Of a stretch of 36,571 nt of DNA, positions 7,436 to 16,700 are shown piece by piece (position 1 is the stretch's first letter; every line of letters begins with the position of its first letter). Under the pieces are notes generated by a model. The model was not told the DNA's origin, did not search any database, and worked only from the letters and a program-made list of their open reading frames with translations. This stretch comes from Oscillospiraceae bacterium (GTDB taxonomy: Bacteria > Bacillota > Clostridia > Oscillospirales > Oscillospiraceae). A program made the position numbers and the translations under genes. The stretch lies in NCBI GenBank assembly GCA_017540565.1, contig JAFYAU010000043.1:1-36571 (forward strand). The letters are read 5' to 3'.

Positions 7436-7459
7436 CCTGTTTCGGAAAGGATTACCGCT

Positions 7460-8485
7460 TTGAAACGCACAGACTTTTTTTATGACCTCCCGGAAGAGCT
7501 GATCGCTCAGACGCCCCTGGAAGACCGCACGCAGTCGCGGCTCATGCTCCTTGACAAACATTCCGGCCGGACGGAGCATTCATTTTTCTACCGCCTCCCG
7601 GAATATCTCAGGGAAGGGGACTGCCTGGTCATGAATGATTCCCGGGTGCTTCCGGCAAGACTGATCGGCAGGAAGGACACCGGGGCCGTTATCGAGGTCC
7701 TTCTTCTCCGCGACCGCGGAGACAACGTATGGGAATGCCTGACGAGGCCCGGGCGCCGTACGAGGGCCGGCGCGGAGATCCTTTTCGGAGAGAACGATGA
7801 ACTCATGGGCACGGTCATAGATGAGATCGAGGGCGGGAACCGTCTGATCCGCTTCAGCTATCAAGGGATCTTTCTGGAGGTACTGGACCGTCTGGGCTCC
7901 ATGCCGCTTCCTCCTTACATCCACGAGAAGCTCGAGGACCCGGAAAGATATCAGACGGTCTATTCCCGGGTCACAGGTTCCGCCGCTGCCCCGACCGCGG
8001 GTCTTCACTTTACGGAAGATCTTCTCGACAGGATCCGCTCCATGGGCGTCGAGACGCATTTCGTTACGCTGCACGTCGGACTCGGAACTTTCCGGCCCGT
8101 AAAGGCGGACAATATCGAGGATCACGTCATGCATGAGGAATACTGCATCATACCCGACGAAACCGCCGAAGCAGTGACCAGGGCAAAACGGGAAGGACGG
8201 CGCATCATCTCCGTCGGCACGACATCCTGCCGCACCCTTGAATCCAGGGCTGCAGAGGACGGGAGCCTTCAGCCGTACGCCGGGTTCACGAACTGCTTCA
8301 TCTATCCCGGGTACCGTTTCCGCTGCGTTGATGCCCTGATCACCAATTTCCATCTCCCCGAGAGCACGCTGATCATGCTCGTCTCCGCTCTTGCCGGCAG
8401 AGAAAACATCCTGGCGGCATACCGTACCGCAGTAGAAGAGAGATACCGCTTCTTTTCTTTCGGCGACGCCATGTTTATTCACTGA
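7460..8485 (+). CDS. queA: S-adenosylmethionine:tRNA ribosyltransferase-isomerase
   Basis: QueA transfers and isomerises the ribosyl part of SAM onto preQ1-modified tRNA, forming epoxyqueuosine at position 34. Family segments in order are the N-terminal [50 protein letters not shown] and the C-terminal [20 protein letters not shown]. The TTG at 7460 is chosen because GGAAAGG lies nine bases upstream and because it gives the usual N-terminus and 341 residues. An ATG at 7397 would add 21 non-conserved residues and run through the leader hairpin. It is the first gene before tgt, which catalyses the preceding base exchange. Confidence 0.95.
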   Translation: MKRTDFFYDLPEELIAQTPLEDRTQSRLMLLDKHSGRTEHSFFYRLPEYLREGDCLVMNDSRVLPARLIGRKDTGAVIEVLLLRDRGDNVWECLTRPGRRTRAGAEILFGENDELMGTVIDEIEGGNRLIRFSYQGIFLEVLDRLGSMPLPPYIHEKLEDPERYQTVYSRVTGSAAAPTAGLHFTEDLLDRIRSMGVETHFVTLHVGLGTFRPVKADNIEDHVMHEEYCIIPDETAEAVTRAKREGRRIISVGTTSCRTLESRAAEDGSLQPYAGFTNCFIYPGYRFRCVDALITNFHLPESTLIMLVSALAGRENILAAYRTAVEERYRFFSFGDAMFIH

Positions 8486-8513
8486 CCGTCCGCCGGAGCG
8501 TCCGGCTTGACGG
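8486..8513 (+). other. Hairpin directly after the queA stop
   Basis: CCGTC (8486-8490) pairs with GACGG (8509-8513), and inside it GCCGGA (8492-8497) pairs with TCCGGC (8501-8506). There is no T-run, so read-through to tgt is expected. A weak promoter-like pair (TTGACG at 8507, TACAGA at 8530) overlaps it. Confidence 0.45.
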
Positions 8514-8597
8514 CACATATATAATCATCTACAGACACTCAGGCGGCAACAATCCAGGGGCCATCCGCAGATCGCCCCGCCTACAGGAGGAGCGCAT

Positions 8598-9728
8598 ATG
8601 TTCCGATTGCTGAAAACCGAAGGAAAGGCAAGAAGGGGAGAGCTGGAAACTCCTCACGGCCTCATACAGACGCCCGTTTTTATGAATGTGGGCACTCAGG
8701 CGGCCATCAAGGGAGGCCTCAGCGCCGAGGATCTTGAACGCATCGGGACACAGGTCGAACTGAGCAACACCTATCATCTTCATGTAAGGCCGGGAGATGA
8801 GGCTATCCGCCGGCTCGGTGGACTGCACCGTTTCATGACCTGGAACGGACCGATCCTGACAGACAGCGGCGGCTTTCAGATCTTTTCTCTGGCAAAGCTC
8901 AGGAAGATCACGGAGGAGGGTGTCGCCTTCCACTGCCATCTCGACGGTCATCATATACTGATGCGCCCCGAGGACAGCATGCGCATCCAGTCGAATCTCG
9001 GTTCGGACATCGCCATGGCCTTTGACGAGTGCGTGAAGATCCCCTCTCCGTATGAATACTGCGCGGCTTCCTGCGACCGCACCTACCGGTGGCTGCTTTG
9101 CTGCAAAACAGAACATGACGTTCTGAACAGCAGGGAGGGGACTGTCAATCCCGGTCAGCTCCTGTTCGGTATCAATCAGGGCGCCGTTTTCCCGGACCTC
9201 AGGATCGAGCATATGAAGAAGATCGCAGACCTGGAACTGGACGGGTACGCTATCGGCGGACTTGCCGTAGGGGAGACCACGCAGGAGATGTACGACACGA
9301 TTGAAGTCGTTGAAGAGTATATGCCGAAGGACAGGCCGCGATACCTTATGGGTGTGGGAACTCCTGCCAACATCCTCGAGGCAGTAGCACGCGGCGTTGA
9401 TTTCTTCGACTGCGTCATGCCTGCACGGAACGGGCGCCACGGACATCTCTTTACCTGGGAAGGGATCATTAACATCAAGAACGAAAGATACGCCTTCGAC
9501 GAAACTCCCATCGGCGGGGAATGCGGATGCCCTGCCTGCAGTCGCTTCACACGCGCCTATCTCCGTCATCTCTTCAAGGCGGAAGAGACTCTCGGCCTGC
9601 GACTGGCCGTCATGCACAACCTGTTCTTCTATAACGAGCTCATGTCCAGAATCCGCGGCGCCATCGAATCGGGGACATTTAACGAATTCTATCTGGCCAA
9701 CAGGGAAAAATTAGGCCGGCGGATCTGA
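8598..9728 (+). CDS. tgt: Queuine/preQ1 tRNA-guanine transglycosylase
   Basis: Tgt swaps guanine-34 for preQ1 in tRNAs with GUN anticodons (Asp, Asn, His, Tyr); a tRNA-Asp(GTC) gene lies at 27359. The 376-residue protein shows the catalytic aspartates D89 (DSGGFQ) and D271 (FFDCVMPARNGRHG). The zinc site is C309-x-C311-x2-C314 with H340. ACAGGAGG lies about seven bases before the ATG. It is 112 bases after queA and probably co-transcribed with it from the promoter at 7343. Confidence 0.97.
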   Translation: MFRLLKTEGKARRGELETPHGLIQTPVFMNVGTQAAIKGGLSAEDLERIGTQVELSNTYHLHVRPGDEAIRRLGGLHRFMTWNGPILTDSGGFQIFSLAKLRKITEEGVAFHCHLDGHHILMRPEDSMRIQSNLGSDIAMAFDECVKIPSPYEYCAASCDRTYRWLLCCKTEHDVLNSREGTVNPGQLLFGINQGAVFPDLRIEHMKKIADLELDGYAIGGLAVGETTQEMYDTIEVVEEYMPKDRPRYLMGVGTPANILEAVARGVDFFDCVMPARNGRHGHLFTWEGIINIKNERYAFDETPIGGECGCPACSRFTRAYLRHLFKAEETLGLRLAVMHNLFFYNELMSRIRGAIESGTFNEFYLANREKLGRRI

Positions 9729-9736
9729 AGAAATAC

Positions 9737-9765
9737 TTGTATTTTTATATCAGACCTTTTATAAT
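9737..9765 (+). promoter_or_regulatory. Promoter of yajC
   Basis: -35 TTGTAT (9737-9742) and a perfect -10 TATAAT (9760-9765) are 17 bases apart, starting nine bases beyond the tgt stop codon. Confidence 0.7.
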
Positions 9766-9792
9766 CATCACATTGGAAAGGGAGGTACCGGA

Positions 9793-10071
9793 ATGAACTA
9801 TACATCCATTATTCTTATCATCGCGATGGTCGCGATCTTTTATTTCCTTCTGATCAGACCGGAAAACAAGAAGAAAAAGCAGCAGCAGGAGATGCGCGAC
9901 AACCTGGCAGTCGGCGATACCATCACCACCATCGGCGGTATCATCGGCAACATCGTGTATGTCAGCGATGACTTCATCGTGATCGAGACGAGCGAAGACC
10001 GCGTGCGCATCCGCTTCGCGAAGTGGGCCGTTTCCACTGTCGGAAAAGCAGCTGAAAACCCCGAAAAATAA
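9793..10071 (+). CDS. yajC: Preprotein translocase subunit YajC
   Basis: A 92-residue inner-membrane protein of the Sec translocon accessory complex. One N-terminal membrane helix (about residues 4-21) ends in the family motif FLLIRPENKKKKQQQ. The conserved soluble part follows: LAVGDTITTIGGIIGNI, then VIETSEDRVRIRFAKWAV. AAGGGAGG precedes the start. Its usual partners secD and secF do not follow; a strong terminator ends the unit after yajC. Confidence 0.95.
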   Translation: MNYTSIILIIAMVAIFYFLLIRPENKKKKQQQEMRDNLAVGDTITTIGGIIGNIVYVSDDFIVIETSEDRVRIRFAKWAVSTVGKAAENPEK

Positions 10072-10087
10072 CAGATCGATAATCCCG

Positions 10088-10118
10088 GAAACCGGAGGCA
10101 GTCCTCCGGTTTCTTTTT
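10088..10118 (+). terminator. Strong rho-independent terminator of yajC
   Basis: A perfect 11-bp stem, GAAACCGGAGG (10088-10098) with 10103-10113, has a CAGT loop and is followed by five T residues. Confidence 0.95.
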
Positions 10119-10196
10119 GTCTCCGGCGGGGGAGAGGTATACAGTGCGTAATATAAACATGCGGCGGTGCGCCCCCGCTCTTCCGAAGAGTAACAA

Positions 10197-10217
10197 AGGT
10201 TTACATTAATGTAACCT
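10197..10217. repeat. Palindromic operator-like site
   Basis: TACATTAATGTA (10202-10213) is a perfect 12-base palindrome flanked by AGGT and ACCT, with one extra T on the left. Its twofold symmetry suggests a dimeric DNA-binding protein. The half-site resembles the XerD arm of dif. Confidence 0.5.
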
Positions 10218-10372
10218 ATACGATCTGTAATAAGTTTCTGAAGTATACATAATTATCGCCGGTGATTAACGATATCTAGTATCATTCCATCCGTTCCTTC
10301 AACAAAATATTGGATTAGAACAGGTTATACACTGGCTTTTCCACACCGTGCGGCACTCCGGTCGGTATGTGT

Positions 10373-10400
10373 GGTATACATAATACAATTTACATAAAAC
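10373..10400 (-). repeat. dif-like 11-6-11 site upstream of xerD
   Basis: On the minus strand an 11-base arm GTTTTATGTAA, a 6-base centre ATTGTA and an 11-base arm TTATGTATACC follow one another. The right arm matches the XerD arm of Firmicute dif (TTATGTAAACT) at nine of eleven positions. The left arm fits the XerC arm poorly. It ends ten bases before the -35 of xerD. It could equally be an operator. Confidence 0.35.
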
Positions 10401-10410
10401 TTGGTCATAA

Positions 10411-10439
10411 TTGACAAATTTCAGTTTTTCCCATTATAT
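10411..10439 (+). promoter_or_regulatory. Sigma-A promoter of xerD
   Basis: A perfect -35 TTGACA (10411-10416), a 17-base spacer and a -10 TTATAT (10434-10439). The leader would be about 60 bases. Confidence 0.8.
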
Positions 10440-10507
10440 TCCTTGAAATGCGGTTTTCTTTGTACTATTATTAGGCCGTATCACTTTGAGAGAGGAGGAT
10501 ATCGGAA

Positions 10508-11398
10508 TTGCTGAACAGCGGTTATCTGGAAGAATTCGCTCAATATCTGCAGGACACCAAAAAATGTTCAAAGAATACCGTTTCCTCCTATGTGAGTGAC
10601 GTTCACCTGTTTGCCGAGTATCTGGAGGACAAGCTCCGCCTCAGTCTCGAGCAGGTTACCCATACGGAGGTCGAGGAGTATGTAGAATGGCTCCGTCACG
10701 CCGGGAAGTCCACCGCGACTGTTTCCCGCGCGGTCGCTTCCATCAAATGCTTCTACAATCATCTGATCTCCATCGGTCAGGCGGATACGAATCCCGCGCT
10801 GAACATCGTTCTGGAAAAGAACGAGAAGCGCCTTCCGCAGATTCTGACCGGTGCGGAAGTGGATCTTCTGCTTTCCCAGCCGGAATGCGTCGACGCCAAG
10901 GGATACCGCGACAAAGCCATGCTCGAACTTCTCTACGCCACCGGCATCCGTGTTTCCGAGATGATTGGTCTCGACCTTGACGACATCAATCTTTCCGGCG
11001 GCTTTATCCGCTGCAGGGGCAAGGACAAGGAACGTTTCATTCCTCTTTATCCCGCAGCCATCCGCGCCCTGGAGGATTATATCCGGGATTACCGGGCAGA
11101 TCTTCTCGCCGACAGCTCCGAACCCGCTCTGTTTGTGAACATGAGCGGTACGCGTATGTCGCGTCAGGGCTTCTGGAAGCTTATCAAACACTATCAGGTC
11201 AAGGCCGGTATCTCCAAGGAGATCACTCCGCATACGCTTCGTCATTCCTTTGCCGCACACCTGCTTGAGAACGGCGCGGACCTGCACAGCATCCAGGAAA
11301 TGCTGGGACACGCGGACATCTCTTCGACCCAGGTATATGCGCAGCTCGTGAAAAAGCAGCTGAAAGACGTGTATAACCGCGCACATCCGCGCGCCTGA
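10508..11398 (+). CDS. xerD: Site-specific tyrosine recombinase XerD
   Basis: A 296-residue tyrosine recombinase. The N-terminal SAM-like core-binding domain (about residues 5-88) precedes the catalytic domain (about 108-292). All six catalytic residues are present and at spacings close to E. coli XerD: R148, K172, H242, R245, H268 and the nucleophile Y277. XerD acts with XerC at dif to resolve chromosome dimers during division. The start is a TTG with AGGAGG nine bases upstream; there is no ATG nearby in frame. No partner xerC is in the window, so the XerC/XerD assignment rests on similarity and could be reversed. The gene has its own promoter and terminator. Confidence 0.92.
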   Translation: MLNSGYLEEFAQYLQDTKKCSKNTVSSYVSDVHLFAEYLEDKLRLSLEQVTHTEVEEYVEWLRHAGKSTATVSRAVASIKCFYNHLISIGQADTNPALNIVLEKNEKRLPQILTGAEVDLLLSQPECVDAKGYRDKAMLELLYATGIRVSEMIGLDLDDINLSGGFIRCRGKDKERFIPLYPAAIRALEDYIRDYRADLLADSSEPALFVNMSGTRMSRQGFWKLIKHYQVKAGISKEITPHTLRHSFAAHLLENGADLHSIQEMLGHADISSTQVYAQLVKKQLKDVYNRAHPRA

Positions 11399-11415
11399 CT
11401 GTATCTCTGATCTTA

Positions 11416-11449
11416 AAACAGACCCGCTTTTCCTGCGGGTCTGTTTCTT
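11416..11449 (+). terminator. Rho-independent terminator of xerD
   Basis: A perfect 12-bp stem (AAACAGACCCGC at 11416-11427 with 11435-11446) has a seven-base loop and ends in a T-rich run. Confidence 0.92.
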
Positions 11450-11465
11450 TATACCTCCCGGTCAT

Positions 11466-11494
11466 TTGACTGCTTTTTGCAATGATGATATAAT
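11466..11494 (+). promoter_or_regulatory. Sigma-A promoter of the MFS transporter
   Basis: -35 TTGACT (11466-11471), a 17-base spacer and a perfect -10 TATAAT (11489-11494), about 30 bases before the start codon. Confidence 0.85.
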
Positions 11495-11524
11495 CGGCAC
11501 AATGATTAAAGATAAGGTGATTAT

Positions 11525-12751
11525 ATGGCTGGCTCGGATCTTTCCGAAGTGAAGAAGGTATCAATCTGGAACAAGAACTTCATCTGCGTTCTGCTTGCAA
11601 ACGCCGGTCTGGCGATGTCTCACAATGTTGTCAATCCGCTGGTATCATCCTATGCGACGCTTCTGGGCGCCGCCCCGACCGTCATGGGAGTCCTTACCGG
11701 CATGTTTTTTGGCGTTGCGCTCGCTATGCGGCCGTTTGCCGGTCCGATCACCACCCGGCTGAATCACCGCCTGCTGATGATCTTCGTTTTCTCTCTCGGG
11801 TGTTTTGTCAATATCGGATATGCGCTGTTTCACAGTTTCGTCCCCTTTATCATCTTCCGCGTTTTCCACGGCATCCAGTATTCCCTGATCGGCTCCCTCT
11901 GCTTTACCATTGCAGGAGACAGCCTTCCCAAGGAAAAGATGGCTTCCGGGCTCGGTATCTTCGGGGCCGGAGGGGCCATTACCTCCGCCATCGCCCCCTC
12001 CATCGGCATCTGGCTCCGTGACTACGGCACGCGGATCGGGGACGCTCATTTCGGATATACGCTCGTGTTTCTGCTCGGAGCGACGATCCTGCTTCTGGCT
12101 GTAATTCCGTCCTCTCTGCTGTCGAAAGAGGACGGCGTTGCCCGCGACAAGTCTGCCATGGGAAAATGGTATACGCAGATTGCAACGAAACACGCGATCG
12201 CTCCTACAATCGTCATCTTTCTCCTGATCATGGCGTATTCACTGTACTCCAGTTACATGGTTCCGTTCGGAGCCGAGGCGGGGATCGGGGAGATCGGGGC
12301 TTTCTTTACCGTGCTTTCCATCTGCATGCTCCTGTCCAGACCTCTGAGCGGGCCTCTCACGGACAGGCTGGGTCTTCGAAAGGTCCTTCTGCCCGCGATA
12401 CTGATCTTTGCCGCCTCATTTATCATTGTCGGAAGCGCCACCGGCAAGTTCGTCGTATTTCTCGGTGCGGTCGTTGCCGCGCTCGGTTACGGTTCCGCCA
12501 ATCCTGCAGTGCAGAGCATGTGCATACAGTGCGAAACGCCTGCCAGGCGTTCGATTGCCAGCAATACTCTGTATATCGGTATAGATCTCGGTTATTTCCT
12601 CGGTCCCGTCCTGGGCGGCGTGATCAAGGAATATGCTTCCTACCGTCAGGTCATCACTATCGGCGTCGTTCCGGCGTTGCTGGCCGGTACCGCTTTCCTG
12701 ATCAGTTACCGTTCCTTCCATCGCAGGCAGCTGTATCTCAATTCTCTCTGA
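11525..12751 (+). CDS. Major facilitator superfamily transporter
   Basis: A 408-residue integral membrane protein with about twelve hydrophobic helices in two halves. The cytoplasmic loop after helix 2 (around residues 62-74, MRPFAGPITTRLN) and its counterpart in the second half (SRPLSGPLTDRLGLRK) are the MFS motif-A type repeats. This layout fits drug/metabolite:proton antiporters of the MFS_1 group. The substrate cannot be told. AAGGTG lies about five bases before the ATG. It is a single-gene unit with its own promoter and terminator. Confidence 0.88.
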   Translation: MAGSDLSEVKKVSIWNKNFICVLLANAGLAMSHNVVNPLVSSYATLLGAAPTVMGVLTGMFFGVALAMRPFAGPITTRLNHRLLMIFVFSLGCFVNIGYALFHSFVPFIIFRVFHGIQYSLIGSLCFTIAGDSLPKEKMASGLGIFGAGGAITSAIAPSIGIWLRDYGTRIGDAHFGYTLVFLLGATILLLAVIPSSLLSKEDGVARDKSAMGKWYTQIATKHAIAPTIVIFLLIMAYSLYSSYMVPFGAEAGIGEIGAFFTVLSICMLLSRPLSGPLTDRLGLRKVLLPAILIFAASFIIVGSATGKFVVFLGAVVAALGYGSANPAVQSMCIQCETPARRSIASNTLYIGIDLGYFLGPVLGGVIKEYASYRQVITIGVVPALLAGTAFLISYRSFHRRQLYLNSL

Positions 12752-12764
12752 ATCATCATCGCAG

Positions 12765-12800
12765 AAAGGAGAAGCCGTCATCGCCCGGCCTCTCCTTTTT
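12765..12800 (+). terminator. Rho-independent terminator of the MFS gene
   Basis: AAAGGAGA-A-GCCG (12765-12777) pairs with CGGC-C-TCTCCTTT (12786-12798) with one A-C mismatch and an eight-base loop. A T-rich run follows. Confidence 0.8.
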
Positions 12801-12839
12801 CCTTTCCGCAAGACATATCCCGCAACAGGAGGAATCAAT

Positions 12840-13709
12840 ATGGACACCTTCACCGAATCCGCGTATGCCAAACTGAATCTCTCTCTTGACGTCACAGGGA
12901 AGAGGACGGACGGCTATCATGACATGGAGATGGTCTTCCAGCAGATATCGCTGAAGGATGACGTGACGATAGACATAGAGCCGGGCGAGGGGATCCGGGT
13001 ATTCTCCTCTCTCAGATATCTTCCCGGCGGCCGCGAAAACATTGCCTACCGCTGCGCGGAGAGGTTTCTGCAAGATGCCGGGCTCTCAGGCCGGAAGATA
13101 AACATCCGCCTTGATAAAAGGATTCCCGTCGGAAGCGGCCTTGGCGGCGGAAGTGCCGACGGAGCCGCCGTTCTCCGCGGACTGAACCGCTATTTCGGCG
13201 GTCCTCTCAGTTCTGAAGAACTGCTTCGCGCAGCGGACTCCGTAGGCTCGGATATCCCTTTCTGCCTGACGGGAGGGACAGCGCTCGCACACGGCAAGGG
13301 CGAACTGCTGGAGCCGCTGCCGCCGCTGTCCGGATGCGCTTTCGTCGTTATAAAACCGTCGTTCTCCGTATCCACGCCCGAACTGTTTCAGAAATTGGAC
13401 AGCGTACGCGTTATGCTTCATCCGGATACGGAAGGCATGGTCAGCGCGATCCGGACCGGAGACATCAGAGAAGTTGGCCGGCGCCTTTACAACGTATTTG
13501 AGGATGCTCTCGGAAGAGAGAAGTCGGTTGTCGACGACATCAAGAATTCGCTCCTCGACGCCGGCGCCGTCGGCGCCTCCATGACCGGGACGGGATCCGC
13601 TGTTTTCGGCATGTTCGCGGACGGATCGTCTGCGGATGCCGCCGCGGAGAATCTTTCCGGAATGTGGAGGTTCTGTGAGTCCGTACGTCCAATGAACGGC
13701 CAGCTCTAA
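12840..13709 (+). CDS. ispE: 4-diphosphocytidyl-2-C-methyl-D-erythritol kinase
   Basis: IspE phosphorylates CDP-methylerythritol in the MEP route to isoprenoids. The 289-residue GHMP kinase begins with AYAKLNLSLDVTGKRTDGYH, containing the conserved Lys and Asn, and has the glycine-rich ATP loop PVGSGLGGGSADGAA. Near the C-terminus is the third motif, GASMTGTGSAVFG. AGGAGG lies seven bases before the ATG. It precedes addB by 40 bases, so the three genes may share a transcript. I see no clear promoter between the MFS terminator and this start. Confidence 0.96.
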   Translation: MDTFTESAYAKLNLSLDVTGKRTDGYHDMEMVFQQISLKDDVTIDIEPGEGIRVFSSLRYLPGGRENIAYRCAERFLQDAGLSGRKINIRLDKRIPVGSGLGGGSADGAAVLRGLNRYFGGPLSSEELLRAADSVGSDIPFCLTGGTALAHGKGELLEPLPPLSGCAFVVIKPSFSVSTPELFQKLDSVRVMLHPDTEGMVSAIRTGDIREVGRRLYNVFEDALGREKSVVDDIKNSLLDAGAVGASMTGTGSAVFGMFADGSSADAAAENLSGMWRFCESVRPMNGQL

Positions 13710-13749
13710 ACAACAGCGCTGACCGATCCTGCAGCAGTGGGGAACAGAT

Positions 13750-16700
13750 ATGAGCAGATTGAGACTTGTCACCGGAAGGGGCGGTACGGGAAAGACCGCC
13801 TTTATACTGAATGAGATCAGAGAACGAATGGAGGCCGGAGAGCACGGCCTAATCCTTCTTGTTCCTGATCAGTTTTCACATGAGGCAGAACGCCTTCTCT
13901 GCGAAGCCTGCGGTGACCGTGTTTCCCTGCATGCGGAAGTCCTGAGTTTCCCGCGGCTATTTTACCGGCTCGTATCGGATATGGGCGGGATCGACCAAAG
14001 ATATCTTGACAGGCCGGGAAAACTGCTGGTCATGAGACGTGCCGTTGCCCTTGCAGATGCCATGAACGGAACCGTCTCCGCTCAGTCCCGTCAGACGGAC
14101 CGCCTGCTGTCTCTCCTGGAAACGGCCGCAGACTGTACGAGTTCACGGATCCGTCCCGATCGTCTGTACGCGCTGTCCGACCGTACGGACGGGACGCTGC
14201 GCGACAAACTCCGTTATCTGGCCTCTGTTCTTGAAATCTACAACGGGCTTATCCAGCAGGATCTTCACGATCCCGACGAGGTCCTGGACAGGCTGTGCGA
14301 ACTGATTCCGCATTCCGAAAGGATAGCGAATTCCCGTATCTGGGTAGACGGATTCCGTGATTTCTCTGTACAGCAGTATGCAGTTCTGGAACAGCTTCTT
14401 GCATTTGCCCGGTCGTTCACCGTCTCGCTGACTCTGGATGAGGATTCGGAAGACCGTCTTGTCTTCCATACGGCGTCAGAAACAAAAGACCGACTCACTG
14501 ACATTGCAGCCGGATTGGGTGCTTCAGTCGATCGGATCACGTGCCGCAGGGAATCTGTCAGATCCCGGGAGATGCGGCATCTGGAACACCACTGCTTCAC
14601 CGACCGGCCTGCAGCTTTCGGAGCGGCCGAAGGAATCCGGCTGTGGAGATTCCATCGGGACCGCGAAGAATTTGAAGCCTGCGCGTCACACATTCTGGAA
14701 TGCACACGTTCCGGCGCACGTTTCCGGGATATAGCGGTTGCCGTCGGAAATCTCGCAGACAAGGAAGCACTCTTTCGTTCCGTCATGGACGAATACGGCA
14801 TCCCGGTTTACATAAATTCAAAGAAAGACATCATGAGTTATCCTCCCACGGCCGTACTGCTGGCATCTCTGAACATTCTGCTGCGCGGGTGGGATTCGGA
14901 GGCTGTATTTATCTATCTGAAAAGCGGATATGCCGATATCACCCCTGACGAGTGCGATCTTCTTGAAAACTATGCTTTCACCTGGGGGATCCGGGGAAGG
15001 AAATGGACGGCTGACAGGCCATGGGATATGCCTCCGGGAGGATTCTCCGAATCCTCATCCGATGAATCGGGCCTCGAATCACTGAACGATATCCGCCGCC
15101 GTGTCTGCGCTCCTCTGACTCGCCTTGAACGGGACATGCATTCAGCCGAATCCGGGGCGGATATGATCCGCGCTCTGTTCCGTTTCGCCGACGCGATCGG
15201 TCTGTACGCCAAAACGGAGGAACTTGCAGACGCTTTGAGGGAGAGAGGGGAGGAGCATACGGCGGACGAGTTCCTGTCAGCATGTGAGATCCTGACTGTT
15301 GCTGCAGAACAGTTTCTGCTTGCCGCCGGGGATTCCGCCTGCGAACTCCAGGAGTTCGCCCAGCTCTGGACCGCTCTCCTGGAACAGTATGATTTCGGTT
15401 TCATCCCGGACACCACCGACCGCGTATGCGCCGGGGATATCTCCCGTCTGCGCCGAAGGGGCATACGGCATCTTTTCGTGCTCGGCGCGTCAGATGATGT
15501 TCTGCCCTCTTTCCCGGCAGAACGCGGCATATTCTCTGATGAGGAAAGGGAACGGCTCTCCAGAATCGACTCCGTTTTCTCTCCTCCCATCGATGAAAGA
15601 CTGGCTGTCGGCCAGGCCGACGCCTATGATCTGCTCACGCAGGCTTCCGTCAGTCTGACGCTCTCTTTTTCCGAAGAGAGCGGGAATGTTCCTTCAAGGT
15701 ATTTCTCCGTTCTGGGCAACATGTTCTCGCTCGTCCCGCAGACTCCTGAAAGGGGACGATGCCGGCTTTCGGCACGGACTCCGTCTCTTGCGCTCGCGCT
15801 CACGGGGCCGTCGGATGACCGCTTTGCGCTTGCTGCAAGACGCTTCTGGAACGGTACGGAAGAATATTCCCGGCTTCGTGCGGTCATTGATGCATCCTGC
15901 TATCCGCAGGAGCGCGTACTCAGTGAGTCTTCTGCACAGAGACTGTACGGAAACGAAGCAGTTCTTTCCGCGACACGGCTGGAACAGTATTCGGACTGTC
16001 CCTTCTCCTATTATCTCAGATACGGCATGAAGCTGATTCAGCGGAAACCGGCCGATCTGTCTCCCTTACTTTTCGGCACTCTTTACCACAAGGTTATGGA
16101 GAATACAACGGCGGAGGTCCTGAATAAAGGCGGGTTCCAAAGCATCACCGGCGAGGCGTGCCGGCAGATCGCCGAGAAGAACATAGAGGCCTGTCTTGCA
16201 TCCGTCGGTTCCATTGCGGATGACAATGCGCGGCTTCGCTTCCTTCTGGACAGGACATCCGAGGATATCCTCGCTTCCGTCCAGGACCTTTCTGAAGAAA
16301 TGACGTCGAGCCGTTTCGTTCCTCTCGCTTTTGAAATGAGTTTTTCACCGCAGGGGACTCTTCCTCCCTATGAGATGAATTCTGAAAACGGACGCATCTC
16401 CGTGCAGGGGAAGATCGACCGGGTCGACGGCTGGGAAGATGACGGAAAACTGTTCCTTCGGATCGTCGACTACAAGACGGGCAGTACATCCTTCCGGCTG
16501 AGCGATGTCGTCTACGGCCGCAATATGCAGATGCTGATCTATCTGTTTGCGCTGAAAAAGTACGGTTCCTCGTTCTTCGGGAAGCCTGTCGTTCCCGCCG
16601 GTATCCTCTATGATTCCTCCGGGGACGATTATATTGACGCGTCTCCGGATATTTCCGATGAGCAGAGGCTGAAAAAGCTTCTGGCCGGGCGGAAGCACTC

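Larger units (their letters stand above)
10119..10507. other. AT-rich 390-bp intergenic region upstream of xerD
   Basis: No credible gene is seen. The region contains a 12-bp perfect palindrome at 10202-10213, three copies of TACATAA (10246, 10377, 10391), and GTATACATAA at 10243 and 10374. It also contains a folded element in which CCACAC (10341) can pair with GTGTGG (10369), a dif-like site at 10373-10400, and the xerD promoter at 10411. Composition is much more AT-rich than in the flanking genes. Confidence 0.6.

Noticed and set aside
4111..7485. Two very long plus-strand frames (532 and 585 residues)
   Set aside because: They lie antisense to epimerase, DUF4037, DUF4125 and asd, which all have motifs, ribosome binding sites and promoters. 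High GC at third positions keeps the opposite frame open.
10159..10209. Tiny reading frame of 16 codons upstream of xerD
   Set aside because: It has no ribosome binding site and no similarity to a leader peptide; it runs into the palindrome by chance.
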